A DNA stretch of 64,000 bases. Source: Candidozyma auris. Its lineage: Eukaryota; Ascomycota; Pichiomycetes; Serinales; Metschnikowiaceae. The stretch covers positions 1,240,001 to 1,304,000 of the forward strand of contig NC_072812.1 in assembly GCF_003013715.1 (NCBI RefSeq), read 5' to 3'. Under the pieces are notes generated by a model, which had not been told where the DNA came from, ran no database searches, and saw only the letters and a program-made list of their open reading frames with translations. Shown here in pieces: positions 19,087 to 28,378 of this stretch (its first letter is position 1; each line of letters opens with the position of its first letter). A program made the position numbers and the translations under genes.

Positions 19087-21492
19087 ATGAGATTGTCCAC
19101 TCAAACATTGACTTTGATCCTTTGCGCCTCTGCTTTCGCCAAGGTGCAAAATGAGGAAGAGAGAGCAAACATCAAAAGAGGTGCAATTGAACAGAACCCA
19201 GCTGCTCAAGCTGAAGACTTCGCCAAAAGAGGCCTCTTTGATTGGCTCACTGGTGGAGGCTCCAACGACAACACCGGCAACGCCGGCAACACCGACAACA
19301 GCGACAACGCTGCAAGCTCTGCTGCTGCCGCCTCTCCAGCGTCTTCCAACGCTGCTGCTGCCGCTGCTCCTGCTTCTTCTGTGAGCCCTTCAAGCTCGGT
19401 CGCTACCTCATCTCCAGCTTCTGCCGCTGTTGCTGCTGCCGACTCCTCCACTGCACAACAAGACACCAGCTCTAGGGAAAGCTCTGCCACTGCTGCCACA
19501 TCCTCCCAGAAGGGATTCTTGGATGGTTTGTTCGGCAACAACGACAGCACAGCTTCTGACTCGTCCTCCAGCGCCCAAGCCTCTTCTTCTGCTGAAGGCA
19601 GCAGCTCCGAGAGCTCTTCTTCCTCATCTAAAGCACGTCTCTTTGCAGCTGCTTCTTCTGAAGCTGCCTCTTCAGAGGCTGACGAGGATGAGGATTGTGA
19701 GACAATCGATACCGATCTCCCCGGTCCAAAAGAAACTCCAACACCAAACCCAGGTAATACCTCCTCGAGAGCCACTGCTTCTCCAAGTGGAAACTCTGAA
19801 AGCTCCAACAGCAATAGTGCTTCTGCTCTGAAATCAAACTCCAACCTGAATCCATCCTCTTCCAGTGAAGGAAACTGGTGGGATGATATCTTTGGCCCAG
19901 GAAATACCACCACCGCTAGTTCAGGATCTGCCTCTGCCTCTGGCTCTGCCTCTGGCTCTGCCTCTGGCTCTGCATCGGGCTCTGCGTCAGACTCTGCTTC
20001 TGCAACCTCCTCTGATGCCGCTGGTGATGAGGATGATTGTTCCGAGGAGCCAATTCCTTCAACACCAGGTGCTGGCACCAAAACAACAGGTGGAGGAGCC
20101 ACCACTACAAACGGTCCTTCATCTGGGTCAAACGGTGCCTCTTCCAACAGCGGCAGTGCATCAAGAACCACTTCCGGTAACTCAAGCGCTTCGAATGGCG
20201 GTGACGATGAGGATTGTGAGACTGAATCAATTCCTGACTTTACCCCTACCAACACAGGTAAGCCTACCACTACAACGTCAGGTGCCTCTTCTGCTGGAAG
20301 CTCTTCTCTGTCGAAAGGCACCCCAATCACCACGCAGTTGACCACCGAAACCGTTGGCGGCCTGACCACAACTTTCTGGACTACGTTGCCTGGCTCCACC
20401 ACCAAGACTCACACTTCTTTGGAGAAGGTTACCACTTCCGATGTTCTTGGAATCAAGACCACTATCACCAAAGCCGGCCAGTACACAAGTACTTCTGGCG
20501 CTGCTGTTTGGATCTGTGACGACGAGGACGAATGGACTACTACCGACATTATTGGAGGCGGCGGTAACGGCGGCTCCGGTAACGGTGGCTCAGGTTCAGG
20601 TGGTTCCGGTAACGGTGGCTCAGGTTCGGGTGGCTCAGGATCTGGTGGCTCAGGATCCGGCTCTGGAGGATCCGGCTCTGGATCTTCTCCAGGTACTGGC
20701 TCAGGATCCGGTGGTTCTGGTTCTGGTTCTGGTGGTTATGGCTCTTGCGCTGATGTCAACTGTGACAATGTTGACTGTGGAGACGCTGACTACGACTTCT
20801 GGGACAGTGAAGACGAGGACGACGAGTGTGAAGAGACTGGTGGATCCGGAAATGGCGGATCTGGAAACGGTGGATCTGGAAACGGTGGATCCGGCAACGG
20901 TGGCAACGGTGGAGGCGCTAAGACAGTTGTTTCTACTTTTACTACCAGACGTCCTTACACTACCACAAAAGCTGGCCAGGTGATCACTGGTACTACCGAC
21001 GAGACTGTTGTTTCTACCTATAAGACAACTGAGGTTGGTGTGGGAACAAAGACTCATATCAGCACCACCACGGAGGAATGTGAGGACCAAGACGACGATT
21101 TCTGGGACCAGATGGAGGGCAAGTCTACCAAGTCCTCCTCCAGCGCCAAGGACACCGCTACAAGTAGCAAGGCTTCTTCTAGCGCCTCGGGCACTAACTC
21201 TGCTTCCAAGTCAAGCTCTGCTTCTAGCTCCAGCGCACCCTCTTCCAGCTCTGCTCCAAGCTCCAGCTCAGCTGCCGACTCTAGTACCGCTTCTTCATCT
21301 ACACCAGCCTCTTCATCCTCCGAAACTGCTTCTAGCTCGGAGTCTTCTTCATCTGCCTCGTCAACCCTGACTGGCGGCTTCTTGTCAGGCTTGTTTGACA
21401 AGAGAGAGCAGGTTCAGGCTCGCTCTGGAAGTGAGAAATTGCTTCCTGGCGCTGCATGCTTGATGCTTGCAGTGCTTGCGGTTGCATTGTAA
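19087..21492 (+). CDS. Large GPI-anchored Ser/Ala/Gly-rich cell wall protein
   Basis: An 801-residue protein with an N-terminal signal peptide (MRLSTQTLTLILCASAFA), KR sites before residue 50, and a C-terminal hydrophobic tail (LMLAVLAVAL) preceded by a small-residue region, fitting a GPI anchor. Between lie Ser/Ala, SASG and GGSGN low-complexity tracts and Thr-rich segments likely to be O-mannosylated. Six acidic Cys-containing modules recur, near 198, 314, 372, 476, 554 and 664. The motifs LFDWLTGGG, GFLDGLFGNN, GNWWDDIFGPG and GGFLSGLFDKR resemble those of the secreted protein at 16419. The adhesin family is not recognised; a structural wall role is inferred. Confidence 0.8.
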   Translation: MRLSTQTLTLILCASAFAKVQNEEERANIKRGAIEQNPAAQAEDFAKRGLFDWLTGGGSNDNTGNAGNTDNSDNAASSAAAASPASSNAAAAAAPASSVSPSSSVATSSPASAAVAAADSSTAQQDTSSRESSATAATSSQKGFLDGLFGNNDSTASDSSSSAQASSSAEGSSSESSSSSSKARLFAAASSEAASSEADEDEDCETIDTDLPGPKETPTPNPGNTSSRATASPSGNSESSNSNSASALKSNSNLNPSSSSEGNWWDDIFGPGNTTTASSGSASASGSASGSASGSASGSASDSASATSSDAAGDEDDCSEEPIPSTPGAGTKTTGGGATTTNGPSSGSNGASSNSGSASRTTSGNSSASNGGDDEDCETESIPDFTPTNTGKPTTTTSGASSAGSSSLSKGTPITTQLTTETVGGLTTTFWTTLPGSTTKTHTSLEKVTTSDVLGIKTTITKAGQYTSTSGAAVWICDDEDEWTTTDIIGGGGNGGSGNGGSGSGGSGNGGSGSGGSGSGGSGSGSGGSGSGSSPGTGSGSGGSGSGSGGYGSCADVNCDNVDCGDADYDFWDSEDEDDECEETGGSGNGGSGNGGSGNGGSGNGGNGGGAKTVVSTFTTRRPYTTTKAGQVITGTTDETVVSTYKTTEVGVGTKTHISTTTEECEDQDDDFWDQMEGKSTKSSSSAKDTATSSKASSSASGTNSASKSSSASSSSAPSSSSAPSSSSAADSSTASSSTPASSSSETASSSESSSSASSTLTGGFLSGLFDKREQVQARSGSEKLLPGAACLMLAVLAVAL
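19927..19990. repeat. 12-bp tandem repeat encoding SASG
   Basis: About five copies of a TCTGCCTCTGGC-type unit lie within the GPI protein gene. Confidence 0.75.
20563..20735. repeat. GGSG-encoding tandem repeats
   Basis: Degenerate 12-15 bp GGTGGCTCAGGTTCA-like units encode Gly-Gly-Ser-Gly runs in the GPI protein. Confidence 0.75.
20839..20905. repeat. 15-bp tandem repeat encoding GGSGN
   Basis: Four to five copies of a GGATCTGGAAACGGT-type unit follow the most acidic Cys module of the GPI protein. Confidence 0.75.
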
Positions 21493-22084
21493 TGAACAGA
21501 ATTCAAACTTGACTCTCATTAGAGAATGGATGTATCATAATTGGATGGTGAATGGCGCCAAATGGCCAGTGAGTGCAAGTTTCCCAGATAGGGACAAAAA
21601 ATTACTGACTACGACAAAAAAAATTTTCTTCCGTTATATCCTTTTATTTCGTTATGCATTGAGTCTACAGACAGCAATACATTAATTATCGTACTCCAAC
21701 TTGTAAAGACTGCCTTGATAGCCATTGCAGCGCAACTCGTATACTTTTTTGGTCACGTAATGATCGTCCAACAGAACTGTTTATGAATTTACATATTTTT
21801 ACTTCTTCAATGGAAGGATAACTTTGATGCCTGTTCCAGAGTCCCCTGGCTAAGATGCTTTAGGCGCACTGGGATATAGTTGACGTCACATCTTTCAACA
21901 AAAAATACATGAAAATAAAACCTTAGGCCTAGTTATTCTCATCAATCAACTCGCTACTGTATTTCATTACGCTTAGTGGTGTCTGTTGCTTGCTTCTTTT
22001 ATTCCAAGACTGTAGGTTCACGTGACGGCACTATCGATGCATACATCGAGGGCGCCTCCCAAATCTGTTACAACCACATACAAA
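21493..22084. other. Intergenic, TUL1 promoter
   Basis: A 590 bp interval between tandem genes. Apart from the CACGTG box near TUL1, no gene or RNA is seen. Confidence 0.5.
22019..22024. promoter_or_regulatory. CACGTG box upstream of TUL1
   Basis: TTCACGTGAC lies 61 bp upstream of the chosen TUL1 start at 22085. It falls at the 5' edge of the longer reading frame, which supports the downstream start. Confidence 0.5.
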
Positions 22085-24487
22085 ATGGCTGATCGACAAA
22101 CGATCATCTTTATCATCATCATGGTGATCTTCTTCACCTTGCCTCCTGGATCAGAACAGCCATTGGCGTCAGAGGACAGAGAAGTTCTACAGAAGTTCAA
22201 GTCAACTCTCGTTCATAGCCGACAGCAGGTGTTTGATTCGCAATACTGGCTCGGCTACGGTAATTTGACCGGTCTCAAGCTCTCGTACCAGGATAATATT
22301 GAGCACAAGAATATTCTGTTATGGCCTTTTCGTTCGTACTCTCAGGAGAACCCCTGGAGAGAGCGTGAACGGGATAGTATTCTACCTAATGTGTTGAGTG
22401 ACAGAATCAAGGAAAACTGGGGGAATGATCCGATGATAACTGATAGCGATAAGGCTTACCCACTAAATATTTCATCACAGATTTATGGCAATTTTGAGGT
22501 AGTGAAGTTGAAAGAATCTTTGAAGCCTATATACATGAGACTACCGAGATATTTGAAGGACTACTATTTGCTTTACAAGCAAGAGAAATACGAGGAGGAG
22601 AAGCAAAGATACGAGCTGGACCCGGAATCTAACTCTCCCCCGCAGGAAATTGATAGTGGCCGTAAAGAGAAGGCAGGCAACTTTACAGGGCTCGATGAGG
22701 GAAAGGTCGAGCTTGAATTTCATTCATTAGGATATAATTTTATGAACCCAGAACTTCAGGATTTTGTTAAACAAACTCCTAAGTCACTCGTCGATGATGC
22801 TGTCATTGTGACAATAAACATGAACTTGAAGGATATTCCTGAAACTCGAGACGATGAGTTCAAACTATTGGGTATCTACTTTCAGACTACCGGTGCACTC
22901 GTCGCATCCACAAAGTCAGCAAAGTTTCAGGGTGGGCATGCACTTCCACACTTCACTATGAATGAGAAGAACTTTAACGTATCGAAGATATTGATGAGCC
23001 AGATCTTCAATGTGACGGACATCGAGCAGGAAGTCTCAATTGATGATATGAATAATGCAATCGAAAGATCCCAAGACCATTGCGAGTACATTTCGTATTT
23101 CCAACTAGACAGAACCGAGTACACCAGAGATCAACTCAGAGCCATTGATGATGAATTAGCCTTGCCTCAAGGTGCTCCGATACCGAAGAGATTACCTAAT
23201 GTGGAGGTTTCCCATGCATATATCTATTCGCCAGATTGTGGAGTGCTACTAGAGAATCAAAAAGCTGACACTCTTGGTGGCATACGCATAGAGATTTCTA
23301 AAGCTAGAGTTCGACAAATGGCAATTGGTGTTTTAATATTGGCAGCAGTAGAGCTCAATCTCCTATTGAGGCAAATGAAACGTTGCAGAAGTCCTGGTCA
23401 ACTTTCGAACGTGTCCTCCGTAACTGTTTCCATGTTAGGCTTCTGGATGCTGGTAACAATCGTTTACTTTTTGTTGAGATCTTTGCAACAGAGTGAACTT
23501 TACTTGATATTGACATGCGTTTCAGTGCTTGCATCTCTACTTTGTCTAAACCAAATGAGACTATTGGTGAGTGTATTCACTGCTCAGGAAAATGAGAGAG
23601 GATCCAACTGGTGGGAAATCTTACGTGGGTCTCAGACAAATTCGGGGACAGCTGCAGCGAACGACCGAACTCCACAGGCCGAGGTAGCACCAAACGTTAC
23701 TGTCGTAGGCACGACACCTCCTCCCACAACACAGACTGCAAACACAGTTCAGCAGCTTTCAGATGAAGCTCGTTACCCGAATATGATTTTCTTTATTGGT
23801 TTCACTCTAACATGCATAGCTATGATGATGTTATCCGGTATCATCACATGGAGAATCACATACAGAAGAGCAGCTGAGTACGTGATACTTCTTTTCATGA
23901 ATTCGTACTGGATCCCACAATTTTTCCGCAGTACGCTAAAGAACAGAGTACGTGTGTTTCTGTGGGAGTATGCCATTGGCACATCGCTTGTACGCTACAT
24001 ACCCGTTTTGTACTTGTGTCTCGACCACAACAACGCAGTTCGCCATCATCATGATCCTGTGATGGCTACAGTTGTGTTTTGCTGGCTCTTCACACAGCTT
24101 TTCTTCTTGTATTTGCAAGACTGTTTGGGCGCAAGATTTTGGGTTAAAGAAAACTGGTTACCAGAGCAGTATAACTATCACCCGATCATAAGCATCAAAG
24201 ATTTGGAGAGTGGGTTCTCTCTGGATATATTGGCTAATATGAGGCCTCAGTCAGCGGACAAGGACATGGCTATTTGCGATATAGACTGTGCAATCTGTAT
24301 GTCCACACTACAAGTGCCGGTGCTGTCCGGAGAGTTAACAGGCGCTTTGAAAAAAGATATTGACGGTATGATGAAGGAGGTGATGGTCACGCCATGCCGT
24401 CACATATTCCATGTTAAGTGTCTAGAGGACTGGATGGTGTACAAGCTCCAGTGCCCGGTGTGCCGTTCTGCGTTGCCACCTGTCTAA
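22085..24487 (+). CDS. TUL1: Golgi transmembrane RING ubiquitin ligase (Dsc complex)
   Basis: Homologue of Tul1/Dsc1, the E3 of the Golgi/endosomal Dsc complex, which marks membrane proteins for vacuolar or proteasomal degradation. The ATG at 22085 gives 800 residues starting with a signal/TM segment (IIFIIIMVIFFTLPPG). A long luminal region with glycosylation sites follows, then a cluster of C-terminal membrane spans and a RING-H2 finger at about 731-795 (CAIC ... CRHIFHVKC ... CPVC). Length and order match the yeast protein. Confidence 0.93.
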   Translation: MADRQTIIFIIIMVIFFTLPPGSEQPLASEDREVLQKFKSTLVHSRQQVFDSQYWLGYGNLTGLKLSYQDNIEHKNILLWPFRSYSQENPWRERERDSILPNVLSDRIKENWGNDPMITDSDKAYPLNISSQIYGNFEVVKLKESLKPIYMRLPRYLKDYYLLYKQEKYEEEKQRYELDPESNSPPQEIDSGRKEKAGNFTGLDEGKVELEFHSLGYNFMNPELQDFVKQTPKSLVDDAVIVTINMNLKDIPETRDDEFKLLGIYFQTTGALVASTKSAKFQGGHALPHFTMNEKNFNVSKILMSQIFNVTDIEQEVSIDDMNNAIERSQDHCEYISYFQLDRTEYTRDQLRAIDDELALPQGAPIPKRLPNVEVSHAYIYSPDCGVLLENQKADTLGGIRIEISKARVRQMAIGVLILAAVELNLLLRQMKRCRSPGQLSNVSSVTVSMLGFWMLVTIVYFLLRSLQQSELYLILTCVSVLASLLCLNQMRLLVSVFTAQENERGSNWWEILRGSQTNSGTAAANDRTPQAEVAPNVTVVGTTPPPTTQTANTVQQLSDEARYPNMIFFIGFTLTCIAMMMLSGIITWRITYRRAAEYVILLFMNSYWIPQFFRSTLKNRVRVFLWEYAIGTSLVRYIPVLYLCLDHNNAVRHHHDPVMATVVFCWLFTQLFFLYLQDCLGARFWVKENWLPEQYNYHPIISIKDLESGFSLDILANMRPQSADKDMAICDIDCAICMSTLQVPVLSGELTGALKKDIDGMMKEVMVTPCRHIFHVKCLEDWMVYKLQCPVCRSALPPV

Positions 24488-24852
24488 TGGTATGCTACGG
24501 AGGAGAATTGAAAGATTGCCGAAGAAGCAATAGCAGGGAGGTTGCTAGCCGGTAAATTAATGGATTAATGCACGTCAAGTATAACATGCCTATAACAGTA
24601 TGCTAATTAAATAAATGCAAAAAGATGAGTGGTCACTTTGTAGTAGTCGGTACCAGAAGACGCAGAAGCCGTCTGAGGAGAAATGGCGGGAAAATCAATA
24701 TTCCAGCGCTCCCATACATCGTGACTACGGCACGCGGCTGCACAAAAACAACCGAATTGCATTGCGCAACAAAATCGGTAGTGGATGAGCGACATCTTGA
24801 AGAAAATTCCGAAAACGAACATTGGACCGACAACAGGAAGATGAATTTCGAA
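24488..24852. other. Intergenic, no supported gene
   Basis: About 80-codon frames on both strands overlap completely and have no recognisable features. The interval lies between the convergent 3' ends of TUL1 and the small basic ORF. Confidence 0.4.
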
Positions 24853-25185
24853 TTAGCTCTTTTGTGAGACACCCACATCCAAAGGCAATAGGAAGTCAGA
24901 CGTGAGTAGGTCGTTGGAGCGCACCTCGCGACGAGAGCCGCTCAGCGTGCGCCGTTTAGGAGAATGGTTGCCTTGCGAAAGTGCCTGGGACGCAGAGATT
25001 GAGTGTCTCGTTAGCTGCGACCTCGTAACCATTTTTGCCTTGGAATGATGATGATGCTGATGAGCTTCCGGGGAGCTGGAGCTTGAACGACGCCACAATC
25101 TCATGAACGAGCCCCTCCTCTTTCTCTTTGGGCCTGTGGGTTCCTTCTGGGAACGCCAATTAAGGGGATTGAGCTTGGAGAACAT
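24853..25185 (-). CDS. Possible small basic Ser/Arg-rich protein
   Basis: A 110-residue frame starting at the ATG at 25185 (the frame is open to 25278, with other ATGs). It begins MFSKLNPLNW, is rich in Arg, Lys, Ser and His, contains RRSSSSS and an HHHH run, and has several RRxS-like basophilic kinase patterns. The composition is more protein-like than the surrounding chance frames. There is no known domain and the function is unknown. It could still be spurious. Confidence 0.38.
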   Translation of the reverse strand: MFSKLNPLNWRSQKEPTGPKRKRRGSFMRLWRRSSSSSPEAHQHHHHSKAKMVTRSQLTRHSISASQALSQGNHSPKRRTLSGSRREVRSNDLLTSDFLLPLDVGVSQKS

Positions 25186-26896
25186 TGGCTCTGCAGACAC
25201 CAGCATGGGAGATAATCTATAGTGAAACCAACGCGAAATGGCAAGAATTCGCTTTATGGGTAATTGGAATAAAAACAACCACTCGGAATTGTACGAGCTG
25301 AAAAAATCTGAGTTGGAAGAAAGGCGGAGAATGTTGGAAATCGCAGCATCTTATATGATGCGAGCCAGAAGCACCTTTCGCTGCGGACGATGGTCCGAAG
25401 CGCTGACAAAAGGTGCAATACGAGCCTTCGTACAGGCCTCACAGGCACCGGGGTCTTTACGGAGGTGCGGTTTTGCGAAGAACCGTTTTTTTATGAATTC
25501 CCCGGCGGTTTCCGCACGGATGCGGAAGCTACTCTAATGCCGATAAGGGACGTGAAATCGATATGGGAGTGAGGAAACGAAGGAAATCGTCTGGATTCAA
25601 AGAGAGAACGGCCATTCTTTAGGGCATTCGAAAAACGCTAATGACCCCCCTTGTCGTTTTTGTTTTAGTCATATCGGCAGATTTCTTATCTGTTTATTTG
25701 GCTCAAGACATCATGTCTCCTTGACAGTGCTTTGACAGCCCTTGCTTTTCTTTTGTGCACTCGAAGCCACCGTCACTCTTTGTCACACTTGCCACCAGCC
25801 ATTTGTAAGCGCGCGCATCGCATGGAGGTTGACCCAAGCGGCAGTCCCGTTGGACCCGTCCCGATCGGGGTCGATAGATCTTGATCCCCTCAATTGTACC
25901 CTGCACTTTGGGATGATGCTGGTTTTGTGTCTGTGAAACTAGCCCTCTTTTGTCATGATAGTATCGTGTCGTTCCTTGACAGTGAGACATTGCCTTCGCC
26001 TCCGCGGTGCAAACACAGGCCCTCAATATCTCTTTGTTCACATTGTAGCCAGGCTACTGACAATGGCCCCTGAGGTTGGAGGGATGGGCTGATCGACGCC
26101 TCTGGGGCTCTGGGATCCTGAGCAGGACTGCTAAGTTGCTCGTAACTTGTGCTCCCGCGAAACGGCGTTAGTGTAGTGGTAAGTGTCCTGTCCTGTGGTG
26201 AGGGAGAGGCTGGCGGGATCAGAGCGCCTGGTGCAAAAATGGCTGCGAAAAATGGGCCGACCCAGGGTCTTTTAAACGAGGGATGCAACTTGGCGCTCTA
26301 GAGCTGGAAAGTCGCCAGATAAATTGCATGGAGGCATCAGTTGAAGTTGGCGTTTTTTTTTAGTGGTTAGGGTCGCTTCTTGGGAATTTCAGCTTCTTGT
26401 CGTTGTGCTCGGAGCAAATAGAATGCGCCCATAAGACTGAGAGAGGTCAAATCTCCGCATTTCATTGTGGTGGTTACAAAAGCGCCGGATTCACAGACAA
26501 TGAAGTTGTTACAAATGTCTTCTTTGCACTCGAGACAATGTGATGTCACTTTCCAGACTCTGTCCTCCAGTACTGGACCTTTCGTTTGTACCGCCCGTGA
26601 ACTGGATTGATGTCAGACAGTAATTTTTTTAAGACTTTTCCGAGGCAGTAGAGCGGACTAAAGCGAAAGTTCTTGGAGGTGTATATTCCTCTCCTTGAAG
26701 CGCTCTTCCAACGTCTTGTGCGAGTATGCACCCCAATGACTCTAGACGGTGAATACGTTCGCGCGAAATAGGCAGGCCTGTTATCTCTGCCGCTAAGCAC
26801 GGTGACTGCACTCCGGACAATGTTGTGCGCTAACGTTCCCCATATATAAGCACCAAGGGGTGAAAAATGTAGAGAACAAGTAATATTGTCTCCTCC
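25186..26896. other. 1.7 kb G+C-rich gene-poor interval upstream of UGA2
   Basis: Several overlapping frames of 60-112 codons occur on both strands, none recognisable. A tRNA-like 5' half with an A-box resemblance occurs near 26164-26190, without a matching T-arm. The right end must hold the UGA2 promoter, with a TATATAA-like sequence near 26843-26849. A structured RNA or unannotated gene is possible; I cannot name one. Confidence 0.4.
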
Positions 26897-28378
26897 ATGA
26901 CCCCAAAACTTAAAAACCCAGAGCTCTTGAGAACGAAGCCGTTCATAAACGGCGAATGGGTGGAGCTGAAGTCAACAAAAACATTTGATGTCATCGACCC
27001 GGCTACTGAAGAGGTAATAGCCACTATCTCCGACCAGACCCCAGAGGAGATTGACGAGGCAATCCAAATTACCAAAATCGCCTTTGACAGTTACAAAAAC
27101 ACCCCAGTTGCTGATCGGTCGCGGTGGTTGCGCAACTGGTACAATTTGATGCTAGAAAACTTGGATGACCTAGCCACTCTCGTCACTTGGGAAAATGGAA
27201 AATGCTTCACCGACGCAATTGGCGAAATCAGGTACGCTGCTTCGTACTTTGAGTGGTTTTCCGAGGAGGCTAAGCGTAACTATGGACATACTATCCAGCC
27301 TGCCAATCACAACAACAAGATCATAACCTACAAGCAGCCGGTTGGGCCGGTTGGGCTTTTGTGCCCTTTTAACTTCCCGGCTGCTATGGGCGCAAGAAAA
27401 GCTGCACCAGCATTAGCAGCAGGGTGCACGTGCATCATGAAGCCAGATGCTCAGACACCATTGACGGCTTTGGCAATGGCTTATTTAGCGGAAAAGGCAG
27501 GGTTCCCAAAGGGTGTGTTCAATGTGGTGTTGAGCTCAGTTGAGTCTACGCCAGCGTGCGGGTTGAAGTTTTGTGAGTCTCCCTTGATCAAGAAAGTGTC
27601 TTTCACGGGCTCAACGCCTGTAGGCAAGCTTTTGATGAAGCAGCTGTCGTCTACGCTCAAGAAATTATCTATGGAACTTGGCGGGAACGCGCCGATTCTC
27701 GTGTTTGACGATGCTAAACTTGATCAGGCGGTGGAGCAGTCGATTGCCTCGAAGTTCCGCTCCTTGGGCCAGACATGCGTGTGTGCCAATAGAATTTACG
27801 TTCAGGCTGGTGTCTACGATGAGTTTTGCAAGCGTTTTGCAGAAAAAGTCAAGGGCTTCAAGATTGGGAATGGCTTCGACGAAGGCGTGACGCACGGCTG
27901 TCTCATCAACGCCAGGGCTATCGATAAAGTAGAGGAGCATGTTCGCGACGCTGTTGGCAAGGGTGCCAAAGTTATAGTGGAAGGCGGTCGACTTACCCAT
28001 CTTGGCAAGCACTTCTACGCGCCGTACGTGATCGGAAATGTGAGCCCAGAGATGAAGTGTTCGGTGGAGGAGACATTTGGCCCATTGGCAGCCATTGCCA
28101 AGTTTGAAAACCAGCAAGAAGTTTTGCAGCAGTGTAACGATACCGCATTTGGCCTTGCAGCGTACGTCTTCCTGGAGAATCTCAACACGGTGTGGCAGGT
28201 TTCCGAGCAGCTTGAAACCGGCATGGTGAGTGTGAACAGTGGGATGTTTACTGATGCAGCGTTGCCATTTGGCGGAGTGAAGGAGTCTGGTTTTGGCCGT
28301 GAGGGATCACTTTATGGAATGGACGACTACACGGTGGTGAAATCCATATCGCTTGGTAATGTCTACGGCAGCAGTTAG
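26897..28378 (+). CDS. UGA2: Succinate-semialdehyde dehydrogenase [NAD(P)+]
   Basis: Last enzyme of the GABA shunt: oxidises succinate semialdehyde to succinate, feeding the TCA cycle. The full ALDH fold is present in 493 residues. Visible catalytic residues are Asn in CPFNFPAA, Glu260 in MELGG and Cys294 in GQTCVC. The GQTCVCANR sequence is typical of SSADH rather than other ALDHs. There is no presequence, so it is cytosolic. A CTG codon at residue 250 (27644-27646) falls in KQ-x-SSTLKK, where yeast homologues carry Ser, supporting CUG-Ser decoding. Confidence 0.94.
   Translation: MTPKLKNPELLRTKPFINGEWVELKSTKTFDVIDPATEEVIATISDQTPEEIDEAIQITKIAFDSYKNTPVADRSRWLRNWYNLMLENLDDLATLVTWENGKCFTDAIGEIRYAASYFEWFSEEAKRNYGHTIQPANHNNKIITYKQPVGPVGLLCPFNFPAAMGARKAAPALAAGCTCIMKPDAQTPLTALAMAYLAEKAGFPKGVFNVVLSSVESTPACGLKFCESPLIKKVSFTGSTPVGKLLMKQLSSTLKKLSMELGGNAPILVFDDAKLDQAVEQSIASKFRSLGQTCVCANRIYVQAGVYDEFCKRFAEKVKGFKIGNGFDEGVTHGCLINARAIDKVEEHVRDAVGKGAKVIVEGGRLTHLGKHFYAPYVIGNVSPEMKCSVEETFGPLAAIAKFENQQEVLQQCNDTAFGLAAYVFLENLNTVWQVSEQLETGMVSVNSGMFTDAALPFGGVKESGFGREGSLYGMDDYTVVKSISLGNVYGSS

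Noticed and set aside
19206..20405. 399-codon minus-strand frame inside the GPI protein gene
   Set aside because: Its Glu/Ala/Val-rich sequence is the mirror of Ser/Ala/Gly repeats on the plus strand, which has the signal peptide and GPI tail.
25490..25535. CGG-rich sequence resembling a Uga3 site (UAS-GABA) upstream of UGA2
   Set aside because: The match to the consensus lacks bases, it is about 1.4 kb upstream, and other CGG runs occur by composition in this G+C-rich gap.
26154..26240. tRNA-like sequence with an A-box resemblance
   Set aside because: No T-loop consensus and no clear anticodon stem were found, so I list it only as a finding and not as a tRNA gene.
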